Shown one piece after another: positions 1-6,801 of a DNA stretch of 16,680 nt (the first letter of the stretch is position 1; each line of letters opens with the position of its first letter). The stretch covers positions 1 through 16,680 of the forward strand of contig JACSRH010000080.1 in the NCBI GenBank assembly GCA_014879855.1. The letters run 5' to 3'. A program made the position numbers and the translations under genes. The notes beneath the pieces were generated by a model. The model ran no database searches and was not told the origin of the DNA. It saw only the letters and a list, made by a program, of their open reading frames with translations. This DNA is from Caldilineaceae bacterium. Its GTDB lineage: Bacteria > Chloroflexota > Anaerolineae > Caldilineales > Caldilineaceae.

Positions 1-2289
1 GCGTTTGTGCTCAGCGGCCTCCTGACCGGTCTGGCGGTCTGGAATAACCCAACCGGTCGCTTTGCCCCGTTTGTACTGATCGCCTACGTGCTCTGGCTGC
101 TGTGGCGCTACCCGGCGCGGCGCCGGCTGGATCGCGCCAATCCGCTGACGGGGCTGCTGGTGACGGGCGCGGTCGCCTTCATCATCTTTCTGCCCCTTGG
201 CCTGGAGTTTCTGCGCTACCCGGAGTTTTTTTTCGGCCACGCCTCCGAGGTCTCGATCTTCGCCGCACGCGTGGCTGGCGACGCGTCGCCGTGGCAACTG
301 CTGGCGATCAACATCCTGCGCGTGCTGGGCATGTTCAGCTTTGACGGCGATCTGGAATGGGCGCATGGCATTCCCGACCGCCCGGTCTTCGACTGGTGGA
401 TGGCAATCCCCTTCTACATCGGCGTAGGATGGTGGATGTGGCGGTTGCTGGGCAAGGACAAGGCGCAACCCGACCCGGATCGCGATGCGCTCTTTCTGAT
501 GCTGGCGTGGGCAGTGACGATGCTGGCGCCGTCGGTGTTAAGCGACGCCGCACCCAACTACTCGCGCACGCTGGCCGCGGCGCCGCCGGTGATGCTAGGC
601 GCGGGCTTGGGGCTGACGTGGCTCACCACCCGCGTCCAGTGGCAAGCGGCGTGGCGCTATGCACTGGCCGGCGCGCTGATCGCGGCGAGCGGTGCGGTGA
701 CCTTTTACGACTATTTCGTGCGTTTCCCCAGCTATCCCGAAGTCTATTACGTCTATGACGCGGATAAAGTCGACGCGGTGGAGTGGATGAAGGCGCGCGG
801 CGACGCGGGCTATGCCATCTATCTCTCACCGCTCTGGTCCACGCATGCCACCGTCACCTTTCTGCGCGATTACCGTATCCGCTCGCTCGACGCGACGCAG
901 GCGTTGGTGCTGCCGGAGCCAGGCAAGGGCGCGATTTATGCCTTCCCTTCCGAACAGCGCAATTTCGCCGATGCGGTGGCTGCGCTGTGGGGAGAACCTG
1001 TGCGTACACTCGACGATCGCTTTGGCCGGCCGCTGATGTTCTACGTGCAGGTCGAGGCGGCGCAGGCGCAGACATGGCCGGCAGACTTTGCACCCGACCC
1101 GATCGCGTCCGCGCGCTTCGATGACGCCCCGTCGCTGATCGGGATGCGTGCGGGCAAAGATGATGGTTCGCTTCTGCTCCACTGGCAAGCGGAAGCGGGC
1201 ACGCGGCGCTACCTGACCTCATTCGTGCATCTGATCGACGCACGCGGGCAGCGCCTCGGTCAGGCGGATGTAATTCCTGGCGACGGGACCTTCCCGACGA
1301 CCATCTGGCGTGGAGGCGAACGTGTGGCCCAGCGCTACCGCCCGGAAATCACGGACATGTGCAGCGGGGGCGAAGCGGTGCACGTGCTCGCCGGCTGGTA
1401 CGAACTTGCCGCGGACAGCGCGCGTCGTCCGCGGCTCGACGCTCCGGGCGACGCGGCGCTCGCCGGCATGTGGACGCTGCCTTTGACATCACTGCCCGCA
1501 ACGCAGGTGCAGCCGGCCGCGTCCAGCTCGCTCCCGCTGACGCTGGATGGATTGACGCTGATCGGCCATACGCTTGCGACGACCACGACTGAAGCGGGCG
1601 CGCCGCTGACGCTCGATCTCTATCTGCAAGGCGCGGAGCAGCAGCGCGAGCTTCCCATTAGGCTCACGCTGCAAAGCGACCCGGCGACGGTGCTCTATAC
1701 CGGCGCGGTTGCACCCGGCGCGACGTGGCGCACGGGAGAGGTGATCTGCCGCCGGCTTCACCTGCGCGTCCCGGCAAACACTGCTCCCGGCGACTATCTG
1801 CTGCATGTCACGACGGAAGAGTACGACCAACCCTTTGCACAGGTGACTGTCCAGCCCTCGACGCGTGTGTTCGATCTGCCGGAAGTTGATCAGCGAATTG
1901 ATGCGACCCTGGGCAGCGCGATCCGGCTGTACGGCGTTGACAGCGTGCGTGCTGGCAATGAACTAACAGTGCAGCTGGTCTGGCAGGCGCTGGCGCCGCT
2001 GGCAACCGCACAGAAGGTCTTCGTCCACCTGATCGGCCCGGACCGCACACTCCTTGCGCAGTCCGATGCGCTGCCCGCAGGCGGCTACGGCACAGCACAA
2101 TGGGTCGAGGGCGAAGTCGTGCTCGATGAGCACAGGCTGGCGCTGCCGGCCAACCTGCCAGCAGGCAAGTATCAATTGCGCGTGGGCATGTACGACCCCG
2201 CGAGCGGCGCGCGGCTGCCGGCAACAGACGCCGGTGGACAAAGCCTCGCCGACAACGCTATTGATTTAGAGATAGGAGATCTGCCATGA
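1..2289 (+). CDS. GT39-like membrane glycosyltransferase, 5' partial (C-terminal part)
   Basis: The frame is open from the first base, so the true start lies upstream; the GTG at 7 is an internal codon. About 762 residues are visible. The first ~240 hold several hydrophobic helices and loops typical of GT-C/ArnT-like (GT39/PMT) proteins that move sugars from polyprenyl-phosphate donors at the outer face of the membrane, including PNYSRTLAAAPPVMLGAG, which resembles the family's APhflRal..P motif. The catalytic first extracytoplasmic loop would be outside the window. From about residue 350 the protein is soluble and contains three related beta-sandwich modules (about 362-480, 505-620 and 630-755). 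The first and third share FVHLI-D-G, a Q-D-P-G stretch, W-GE and PAGKY-like features; the middle one is degenerate. The stop overlaps the next ATG (ATGA), so the two genes are translationally coupled. The donor and acceptor cannot be inferred. Confidence 0.8.
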   Translation, partial: AFVLSGLLTGLAVWNNPTGRFAPFVLIAYVLWLLWRYPARRRLDRANPLTGLLVTGAVAFIIFLPLGLEFLRYPEFFFGHASEVSIFAARVAGDASPWQLLAINILRVLGMFSFDGDLEWAHGIPDRPVFDWWMAIPFYIGVGWWMWRLLGKDKAQPDPDRDALFLMLAWAVTMLAPSVLSDAAPNYSRTLAAAPPVMLGAGLGLTWLTTRVQWQAAWRYALAGALIAASGAVTFYDYFVRFPSYPEVYYVYDADKVDAVEWMKARGDAGYAIYLSPLWSTHATVTFLRDYRIRSLDATQALVLPEPGKGAIYAFPSEQRNFADAVAALWGEPVRTLDDRFGRPLMFYVQVEAAQAQTWPADFAPDPIASARFDDAPSLIGMRAGKDDGSLLLHWQAEAGTRRYLTSFVHLIDARGQRLGQADVIPGDGTFPTTIWRGGERVAQRYRPEITDMCSGGEAVHVLAGWYELAADSARRPRLDAPGDAALAGMWTLPLTSLPATQVQPAASSSLPLTLDGLTLIGHTLATTTTEAGAPLTLDLYLQGAEQQRELPIRLTLQSDPATVLYTGAVAPGATWRTGEVICRRLHLRVPANTAPGDYLLHVTTEEYDQPFAQVTVQPSTRVFDLPEVDQRIDATLGSAIRLYGVDSVRAGNELTVQLVWQALAPLATAQKVFVHLIGPDRTLLAQSDALPAGGYGTAQWVEGEVVLDEHRLALPANLPAGKYQLRVGMYDPASGARLPATDAGGQSLADNAIDLEIGDLP

Positions 2290-3329
2290 ACGACCTCAAC
2301 CATCCGGCGCTCAGTCTTTTTTCCGAACTGCTGGTCTATCCATCGCCGTCGGGCATGGAACACAAAATGGCCGCGCATCTCCGCCGCCGGCTGGAAGGTT
2401 GGGGCTATACGCCGCAAGAGGACGGCGCCGGTAACGTCTGGGTGCGCCTGCCGGGGCGCGATCAGGGGGCGCGGCTGGTCTGCTACGCCGCGCATACCGA
2501 CGAGATCGGGCTGGCAGTGCACGCCATCGAGCCAGATGGCCGCCTGCGCGTGAGCCGGTCGGGCGGCCTCTTGCCGTGGAAGCTGGGCGAGACGCCAGTG
2601 GAAATTCTCGGCGACCATGCCACCATCACCGGTGTATTGTCGATGGGCGCCGGGCATGGCGCGCGGGAGCAAACACTCGAATGGTCGGACGTGTGCGTGA
2701 TCACGGGATTGACGCCGGACCAGCTTGCTGAGGCTGGGGTGCGCCCTGGTTCGCTCGGCGCGCCGTTGCGCTCGCATTGTGGCCCGGTGCTCTTTGGCGA
2801 TCCGGCGGATCCGCTGGTAGGGGCATGGACATTTGACGATCGCATGGGCGTCGTGGCGCTGTTGCGACTGCTCGAAACCCTAGCCGCGCAACACATCCAG
2901 CCCGCGCGCCCGACGCTGATTGCCTTCACCGTGCAGGAAGAGGTGGGTGGCATGGGCGCCAAAGTGCTGGCGCGCCGCGAGCAGCCGGAGGTCTTCATCG
3001 CCGTCGATGGGTGTCCGCTCACGCCAGGATCGCCGCTGGTATTGGATGGACGGCCCGGCATTTGGACGCTCGACAGGGTGGCGCCCTATGATGCGCGGCT
3101 CATCGCCGACCTGCGTGCGGCTGCCCTTGCCGCAGGCACGGAGTTGCAGCCGGTCGCCTACGACGTGAGCGCCAGCGACGCCAGCATGGTCTTCGACGCG
3201 GGCGGCGCGGCGCGCATTGCCTGCTTCGGCCAGGTGCGCGAGAATAGTCATGGCTATGAAGTGGCGCGGCTTGCGGTCTTCGACAACATGCTGCGCACGC
3301 TGCTGCACTTTGTCGAACACTGGAGTTGA
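2286..3329 (+). CDS. M42 family metallopeptidase (glutamyl aminopeptidase / deblocking aminopeptidase type)
   Basis: A 347-aa protein, the usual M42 length, predicted to be a cytosolic di-zinc aminopeptidase that trims peptides. Family ligands are recognisable in order: His70 and Asp72 in AAHTDEIGL, the bridging Asp in TFDDRMG (184-185), the catalytic and ligand Glu pair in VQEEVGGMGA (218-219), Asp241 in AVDGCP, and His322 in RENSHGYEVA. The stretch around 100-150 matches the inserted PDZ-like substrate domain. The ATG at 2286 overlaps the upstream stop (ATGA) and follows an AGGAGA at 2274-2279, which fixes the start. The last metal ligand sits in NSHGYE rather than the more usual R-Y-x-H-S, a small variation. 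M42 members are often annotated as endoglucanases; the peptidase role is better supported. Substrate specificity is unknown. Confidence 0.93.
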   Translation: MNDLNHPALSLFSELLVYPSPSGMEHKMAAHLRRRLEGWGYTPQEDGAGNVWVRLPGRDQGARLVCYAAHTDEIGLAVHAIEPDGRLRVSRSGGLLPWKLGETPVEILGDHATITGVLSMGAGHGAREQTLEWSDVCVITGLTPDQLAEAGVRPGSLGAPLRSHCGPVLFGDPADPLVGAWTFDDRMGVVALLRLLETLAAQHIQPARPTLIAFTVQEEVGGMGAKVLARREQPEVFIAVDGCPLTPGSPLVLDGRPGIWTLDRVAPYDARLIADLRAAALAAGTELQPVAYDVSASDASMVFDAGGAARIACFGQVRENSHGYEVARLAVFDNMLRTLLHFVEHWS

Positions 3330-3330
3330 G

Positions 3331-4458
3331 ATGGATTTGGTTCAGTTCTGGAGGCGAAGCGCGCTTCAAACAAAACACCGCCGGACTTTATGGGCGGCAT
3401 GGGTGATCTGGGCGGCGTTGGTGCTGATGTTGCTGACGAGTTGCACCAATTTGCTTGCGACGCCCACACCTGCATCTCTCGCCCCGCGCCCCTCCGAGCT
3501 CGTCCTGCCGACAGGCTTCACCGCGGAATTGGTGGCGGACGGGCTTTCCGGCCCCACGCAAATGATCGCTGGCCCGGACGGACGGCTGTGGGTGGCGCAC
3601 CTGAACGGCGGCGAAAACGAGGGCAAGGGCCAGGTGCTTTCGATCAATCCGAACACTGGCGGCAGGCGCGTACAGCTTGATGGGCTGCTCAAGCCGACCG
3701 GCATCGCCGCGCACAAGGGGATGCTCTGGATCGCGTCGGGGCGCGATCTGCTGGTCGCCCCCATCGGCGCCGACGCTTCGGTTGGCCCGCCTGACCCCGT
3801 GCTGACCGATCTGCCTTTCAACGGCCGCTCAAATGGCACGCTGACCGTGACGCCGCACGGGGAAATTGTCTACGAGACGAGCGGCAGCCGGCTTGGCAAC
3901 GCCGCGGCCGCCGGTTCGGCCACGCTCTGGGCGCTGACGCCGCAGGACGCGGCCAACCCGCGCGTGCTGGCGACTGGTCTCAAAGGCGCCTACGGGCACA
4001 CGGTCGATGCCCAGGGACGCATCTGGACAACCGAGATCGGCGACGATCCCATCGACAAAGGGTATCCGCCCGACGAACTGAACCTGGTGGCGCCCGGCGC
4101 GGACTTTGGCTGGCCGCGCTGTGCAGGCGATCGTGCGCCGGTGGCCCGCTATGAAGGCACGGTCGAAGACTGCGCCGCGACGCGCGCGCCCGTCGCCCTC
4201 TTTGGGTCCGGGACGACGCCTACCAGCGTTGCAATTGCGCCGTGGGATGAGAACGTCCTGCTCGTCGCGCTGTGGAACGCCGGCGAGGTCGTCCAGGTGC
4301 AGATCACGCCGGAGGGCGACAACGCCACCGGCGCCGTCACCCCCTTTTTGAGCGGGCTGCGCAACCCGCAGCACCTGCTGGTCTGGCGCGATGGCAGCCT
4401 GCTGGTGAGTGATTTTGCAACAGGAACGATCTATCACATTACACAAAACGGAAATTGA
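3331..4458 (+). CDS. Glucose/sorbosone dehydrogenase-like beta-propeller lipoprotein
   Basis: A 375-aa protein starting at ATG 3331, one base after the upstream stop, with GGAG at 3322-3325. The frame is open further upstream (to 3217), but that part overlaps the peptidase gene and has no signal-peptide features. Residues 1-37 form a basic then hydrophobic leader ending in LLTSC, a lipobox with Cys38 as the lipidated residue. A Thr/Pro linker (ATPTPAS) follows, so the protein should be anchored outside the membrane. The rest is a six-bladed NHL/GSDH-type propeller: LPTGFTAELVADGLSGPTQM, a DGRLWVAH blade, LKPTGIAAHKGMLWIA, a TTEIGDDP segment, DFGWPRCAG, and the closing LRNPQHLLVWRDGSLLVSD. The family includes PQQ-dependent sugar dehydrogenases and ScyD/ScyE-like proteins. 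I cannot confirm PQQ-binding residues, so enzymatic activity is uncertain. Confidence 0.88.
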   Translation: MDLVQFWRRSALQTKHRRTLWAAWVIWAALVLMLLTSCTNLLATPTPASLAPRPSELVLPTGFTAELVADGLSGPTQMIAGPDGRLWVAHLNGGENEGKGQVLSINPNTGGRRVQLDGLLKPTGIAAHKGMLWIASGRDLLVAPIGADASVGPPDPVLTDLPFNGRSNGTLTVTPHGEIVYETSGSRLGNAAAAGSATLWALTPQDAANPRVLATGLKGAYGHTVDAQGRIWTTEIGDDPIDKGYPPDELNLVAPGADFGWPRCAGDRAPVARYEGTVEDCAATRAPVALFGSGTTPTSVAIAPWDENVLLVALWNAGEVVQVQITPEGDNATGAVTPFLSGLRNPQHLLVWRDGSLLVSDFATGTIYHITQNGN

Positions 4459-4463
4459 CGACT

Positions 4464-4835
4464 ATGGAACGCACCTTCTTTCTCATCGCATCTCTGCTCG
4501 GCGCCCTGTCGGTGGCGCTGGGCGCGTTTGGCGCGCACGCGCTGCGCGACCGCCTCGACGCCGGCTTGCTAGCCAATTACCAGACCGGCGTCACCTACCT
4601 GTTCTTTCACGCGCTGGCCCTGTTTGTCGTAGTGCTGGCGCTGAGCAAGTGGCCGGCCAGCAATTTGCCGGCCTGGGCCGGCTGGCTCTTTGTAGTGGGG
4701 ATGGTCTTCTTTTCGGGCAGCCTCTTTATCATGGCCTTCACCGGCCAGCGCTGGCTCGGCGCGATCACGCCTATCGGCGGCGTGGCCTTTATCGCCGGCT
4801 GGCTGCTGCTGGCGATCACAGCCTGGCGCAACTGA
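4464..4835 (+). CDS. DUF423 family small membrane protein (YwdK-like)
   Basis: A 123-aa protein with four predicted membrane helices (about residues 2-22, 44-62, 72-92 and 97-118). The N-terminal signature SVALGAFGAHALRDRL, with LLANYQTGVTYLFFHALAL, is characteristic of DUF423. The family is widespread and its biochemical function is unknown. The start chosen is ATG 4464. A TTG at 4455 would add three residues and overlap the upstream stop. Neither has a strong ribosome binding site, so expression probably relies on coupling to the upstream gene, five bases away. It is the last gene of the four-gene plus-strand run. Family assignment is firm; role is not. Confidence 0.93.
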   Translation: MERTFFLIASLLGALSVALGAFGAHALRDRLDAGLLANYQTGVTYLFFHALALFVVVLALSKWPASNLPAWAGWLFVVGMVFFSGSLFIMAFTGQRWLGAITPIGGVAFIAGWLLLAITAWRN

Positions 4836-4854
4836 GTTTACCGAGCAAAGATAG

Positions 4855-4934
4855 CACACGGATTAAGCGGATCAGGCGGATTGTCACGGATCGGATCAGC
4901 GGAAATCTGCCAATCTGCGTCATCCGCATGTGAT
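4855..4934. repeat. CGGAT-rich short interspersed repeat
   Basis: Five CGGAT words lie at 4859, 4868, 4877, 4887 and 4892, with CGGAA at 4900. The right end carries the complementary word ATCCG at 4922, so the element is a tandem cluster with a partly inverted end that could fold into an imperfect hairpin. It sits between the DUF423 gene and the 95-aa gene and is not coding. Elements rich in CGGATTA words recur between genes in many environmental bacteria; that this is one copy of such a family is an inference. Confidence 0.55.
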
Positions 4935-4977
4935 CTATTCTTTCCTATTCCCTCCATCTGTTCAGAAATGAGGACCT

Positions 4978-5265
4978 ATGCAGCTATCGGAATTTCGCGC
5001 AACGCTTGCGCAAACGGCGCCGCCGGCCGGCCTCAGCCCGGCGTTGCAGGCGCTTTGGCACGCGGCAAAGGGCGAATGGGATCGCGCCCACGACGTCACG
5101 CAGCCGGGTGGCCCCGCGCTGGACTGGGTGCACGCCTATCTGCACCGCGTCGAGGGCGATCTAGACAATGCCGCGTACTGGTATCGTCGCGCGGGCAAGC
5201 CGGTTGCCTCGATCCCACTGGATGAGGAATGGACAGAATTGGCGGCGGTGTTTTTAGAAGGATAG
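4978..5265 (+). CDS. Conserved small protein of unknown function (95 aa)
   Basis: A 95-aa soluble protein without membrane or signal segments. The core LQALWHAAKGEWDRAHDV, then WVHAYLHRVEGDLDNAAYWY and RRAGKPV, looks like a small conserved family seen in several phyla. These segments have a TPR-like helix-turn-helix pattern with conserved Trp, His and Tyr. No catalytic motif can be named. ATG 4978 follows GAGGA at 4970-4974. It has its own upstream gap of 142 bp holding the CGGAT repeat, and it converges with the phosphatase gene 16 bp downstream. I do not know its function; being a real gene is well supported by the ribosome binding site and protein-like composition. Confidence 0.8.
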   Translation: MQLSEFRATLAQTAPPAGLSPALQALWHAAKGEWDRAHDVTQPGGPALDWVHAYLHRVEGDLDNAAYWYRRAGKPVASIPLDEEWTELAAVFLEG

Positions 5266-5281
5266 AACATCCTCCGCCGGC

Positions 5282-5851
5282 TCAATCGTTCAGTCGCTCA
5301 ACCTCAGCCTCATACACGCGCAGCGCCTCCATCTGGGGCGGAGTGATGGTGATAAAGGGGCGCACCTGTTTAATGAGCGCAATCGCTTCGTCCGCGCTGT
5401 GGCCCTGAGAGATAAGGTAGGCGGCGGCCATCGTAGGTGCGCGCCCAACGCCCGCTTTGCAATGAACGTAGACCGCGCCTCCCGCTTCGATCTGCGCCTG
5501 AATGAAGTCGACGCCTTTTTGGAAGTGGGCGGGGCTAGGGGAAGTGTCATCCACAGTGGGGAGGTAGCAATAATTGGGAAAGGCCAGACCGTAGGCAGCA
5601 TCGTCAAATTCGGTGCGCAGGTTAACGACCGCGCTGATGCCCGCGCGTTCAAGCGCCCTCCTGCCAGCCGCGTTAAACTGCGAGCCAACATAGAGCTGCG
5701 GCGTCACGCGGCTGTATTTCAGCACTGGCACGCCGGTCACGTAGGAAAGCCCCCGTCCCCACATCCATTGCAGCGTCACCCACAGTCCTTGTTCCTGGAG
5801 CCGTCGCGTCAGGATGCGCCAACCTTTGCGCATCTCCGCCCCTAGTTTCAT
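5282..5851 (-). CDS. Dual-specificity protein phosphatase, PTPMT1-like (possible phosphatidylglycerophosphate phosphatase)
   Basis: A 189-aa protein from ATG 5851, preceded by AAGGAGAG on the minus strand. The start codon overlaps the stop of the upstream lipid-synthase gene (ATGA). The Cys-x5-Arg loop is HCKAGVGRAPT, with nucleophile Cys131 and Arg137, and the likely general acid is Asp101/102 in PTVDDTSPS. The stretch after the loop, MAAAYLISQGHSADEAIALI followed by RPFITITPPQMEAL, resembles the mitochondrial phosphatase PTPMT1 (HCKAGRSRS, AAYLIQ, IRPGQLDVL as I recall them). PTPMT1 removes phosphate from phosphatidylglycerophosphate. An amphipathic, Trp-rich N-terminus (about 1-40) could lie on the membrane. 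The open frame continues upstream to 6223, but that portion is a shadow of the overlapping gene. Fold is certain; lipid substrate is inferred from similarity and context. A protein-phosphatase role remains possible. Confidence 0.88.
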   Translation of the reverse strand: MKLGAEMRKGWRILTRRLQEQGLWVTLQWMWGRGLSYVTGVPVLKYSRVTPQLYVGSQFNAAGRRALERAGISAVVNLRTEFDDAAYGLAFPNYCYLPTVDDTSPSPAHFQKGVDFIQAQIEAGGAVYVHCKAGVGRAPTMAAAYLISQGHSADEAIALIKQVRPFITITPPQMEALRVYEAEVERLND

Positions 5852-6450
5852 GCTCTCTCCTTCTGTTCCCAACGAAATGCCTCTATCACTACCGGCGCGC
5901 CGCGCACGATGCAAAGCGCGGTGGCGAGCCAACTCAGCGCCGCCGCCGCCGTCCATACCCACGACAGCCAGGGCGAGTTGATCGTCTGCAACGCCAGTGT
6001 CAGGGCGAGCATGGCAAAGGCCGCGGCCTTGACCATGCCGTAGCCGGCCCGCATCGGCCGACCCGCAACGACCCAGGTTCCCCAGTCGCCTTGCACTTGG
6101 GCATGCGCTGTCTTGCCGCCAGCATAGCCGATCTCGCGCACAGAATCCGTCAGCGCGCCGCGTATAATAAAGGTGATGGGAATGACCAGCGAGATCAGCG
6201 AAAGGCTGGCGAAGACCACCCACAGCACGATCTCGACAGCGCGGTCCGCGGCGATGTCTAGCACGCTGCCCAGCAAGGTGGTTTCACCCCGGCGCCGTGC
6301 GACAATCCCGTCGACAGCGTCAAGCACGATCAGCAGCAGCACGCCCGGCGCGGCTAGAAAACGTCCTGCCACCCCGCCGAAAAAGATCATCAGCACCAGG
6401 AGAATCAATAAAGGGAAGCGCGCCAGGGTGATCCAGTTCGCCAGGTTCAT
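5848..6450 (-). CDS. CDP-alcohol phosphatidyltransferase (PgsA-like)
   Basis: A 200-aa multi-pass membrane protein carrying a perfect CDP-alcohol phosphatidyltransferase signature, D-x2-DG-x2-AR-x8-G-x3-D-x3-D: Asp44, Asp47, Gly48, Ala51, Arg52, Gly61, Asp65, Asp69. These enzymes transfer a phosphatidyl group from CDP-diacylglycerol to an alcohol such as glycerol-3-phosphate. The N-terminus NLANWITLARFPLLILLVL resembles PgsA. The C-terminal half (GKTAHAQVQGDWGTWVVAGRPMRAGYGMVKA) is less canonical, so another alcohol acceptor is possible. ATG 6450 has GGAG about nine bases upstream on the minus strand. It is the first gene of a coupled pair with the PTPMT1-like phosphatase. Class assignment is strong; phosphatidylglycerophosphate synthesis is the most likely but unproven reaction. 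Confidence 0.92.
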   Translation of the reverse strand: MNLANWITLARFPLLILLVLMIFFGGVAGRFLAAPGVLLLIVLDAVDGIVARRRGETTLLGSVLDIAADRAVEIVLWVVFASLSLISLVIPITFIIRGALTDSVREIGYAGGKTAHAQVQGDWGTWVVAGRPMRAGYGMVKAAAFAMLALTLALQTINSPWLSWVWTAAAALSWLATALCIVRGAPVVIEAFRWEQKERA

Positions 6451-6500
6451 CGCGGTTGCTCCACGGTTCTTCCACGCGATGGGCTAATGATCTCTGATAC

Positions 6501-6680
6501 AAAGGCGCAGCACGACAGAGACGCGCAGAGAAAATCGATAAAAGGAGCCAGACAGTTCTCTCTGCAAGCACTTTCGACGCAACGCCGCAGGGGAACAGAG
6601 AGGTGCAGAAGAGGTGCAAGCAAGGGTTTGACAGGCAATTCTCTACTTTTTCTCAGCATCTTCGCGCCTCTGGGTCAAGA
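6501..6680. repeat. Degenerate CGCAGAG-type interspersed repeat in a 351-bp gene-free stretch
   Basis: The interval 6451-6801, between the start of the lipid-synthase gene and the end of the glycosylase gene, has no convincing gene. It holds worn words of the kind found in dispersed non-coding repeats: GCGCAGCACGACAGAGACG followed by CGCAGAG (6507-6530), CTCTCTGCAAGCA with CGACGCAACGCCGCAGG near 6557-6590, and the opposite orientation CTTCGCGCCTCTGGG near 6659-6673. A 134-codon open frame crosses it, but its translation is just these words in Arg/Gln/Ser-rich form. Nothing else was seen in the stretch. Confidence 0.4.
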
Positions 6681-6801
6681 TGGATCATTTCTCAGACAGC
6701 TATCCGAAGTTGAACGGGTAGTCAGGAAATTATCGGCCAGCGCAGCAGAAAACGGCAAACTCAGAGAGAGCGTGCAGGGTGAAGGAGAGGAAGCCCGCGT
6801 T

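Noticed and set aside
4855..4934. CGGAT cluster considered as a CRISPR array or iteron origin.
   Set aside because: Units are only 5-9 bases with no spacers of constant length, and no cas or replication-initiator gene is nearby.
5259..5273. AGGAT/ATCCT hairpin between the two converging genes as a bidirectional terminator.
   Set aside because: The stem is only 5 bp with no T-run.
5852..6223. N-terminal extension of the phosphatase frame.
   Set aside because: It lies within the lipid-synthase gene in another frame, whereas ATG 5851 has a strong ribosome site and an ATGA overlap.
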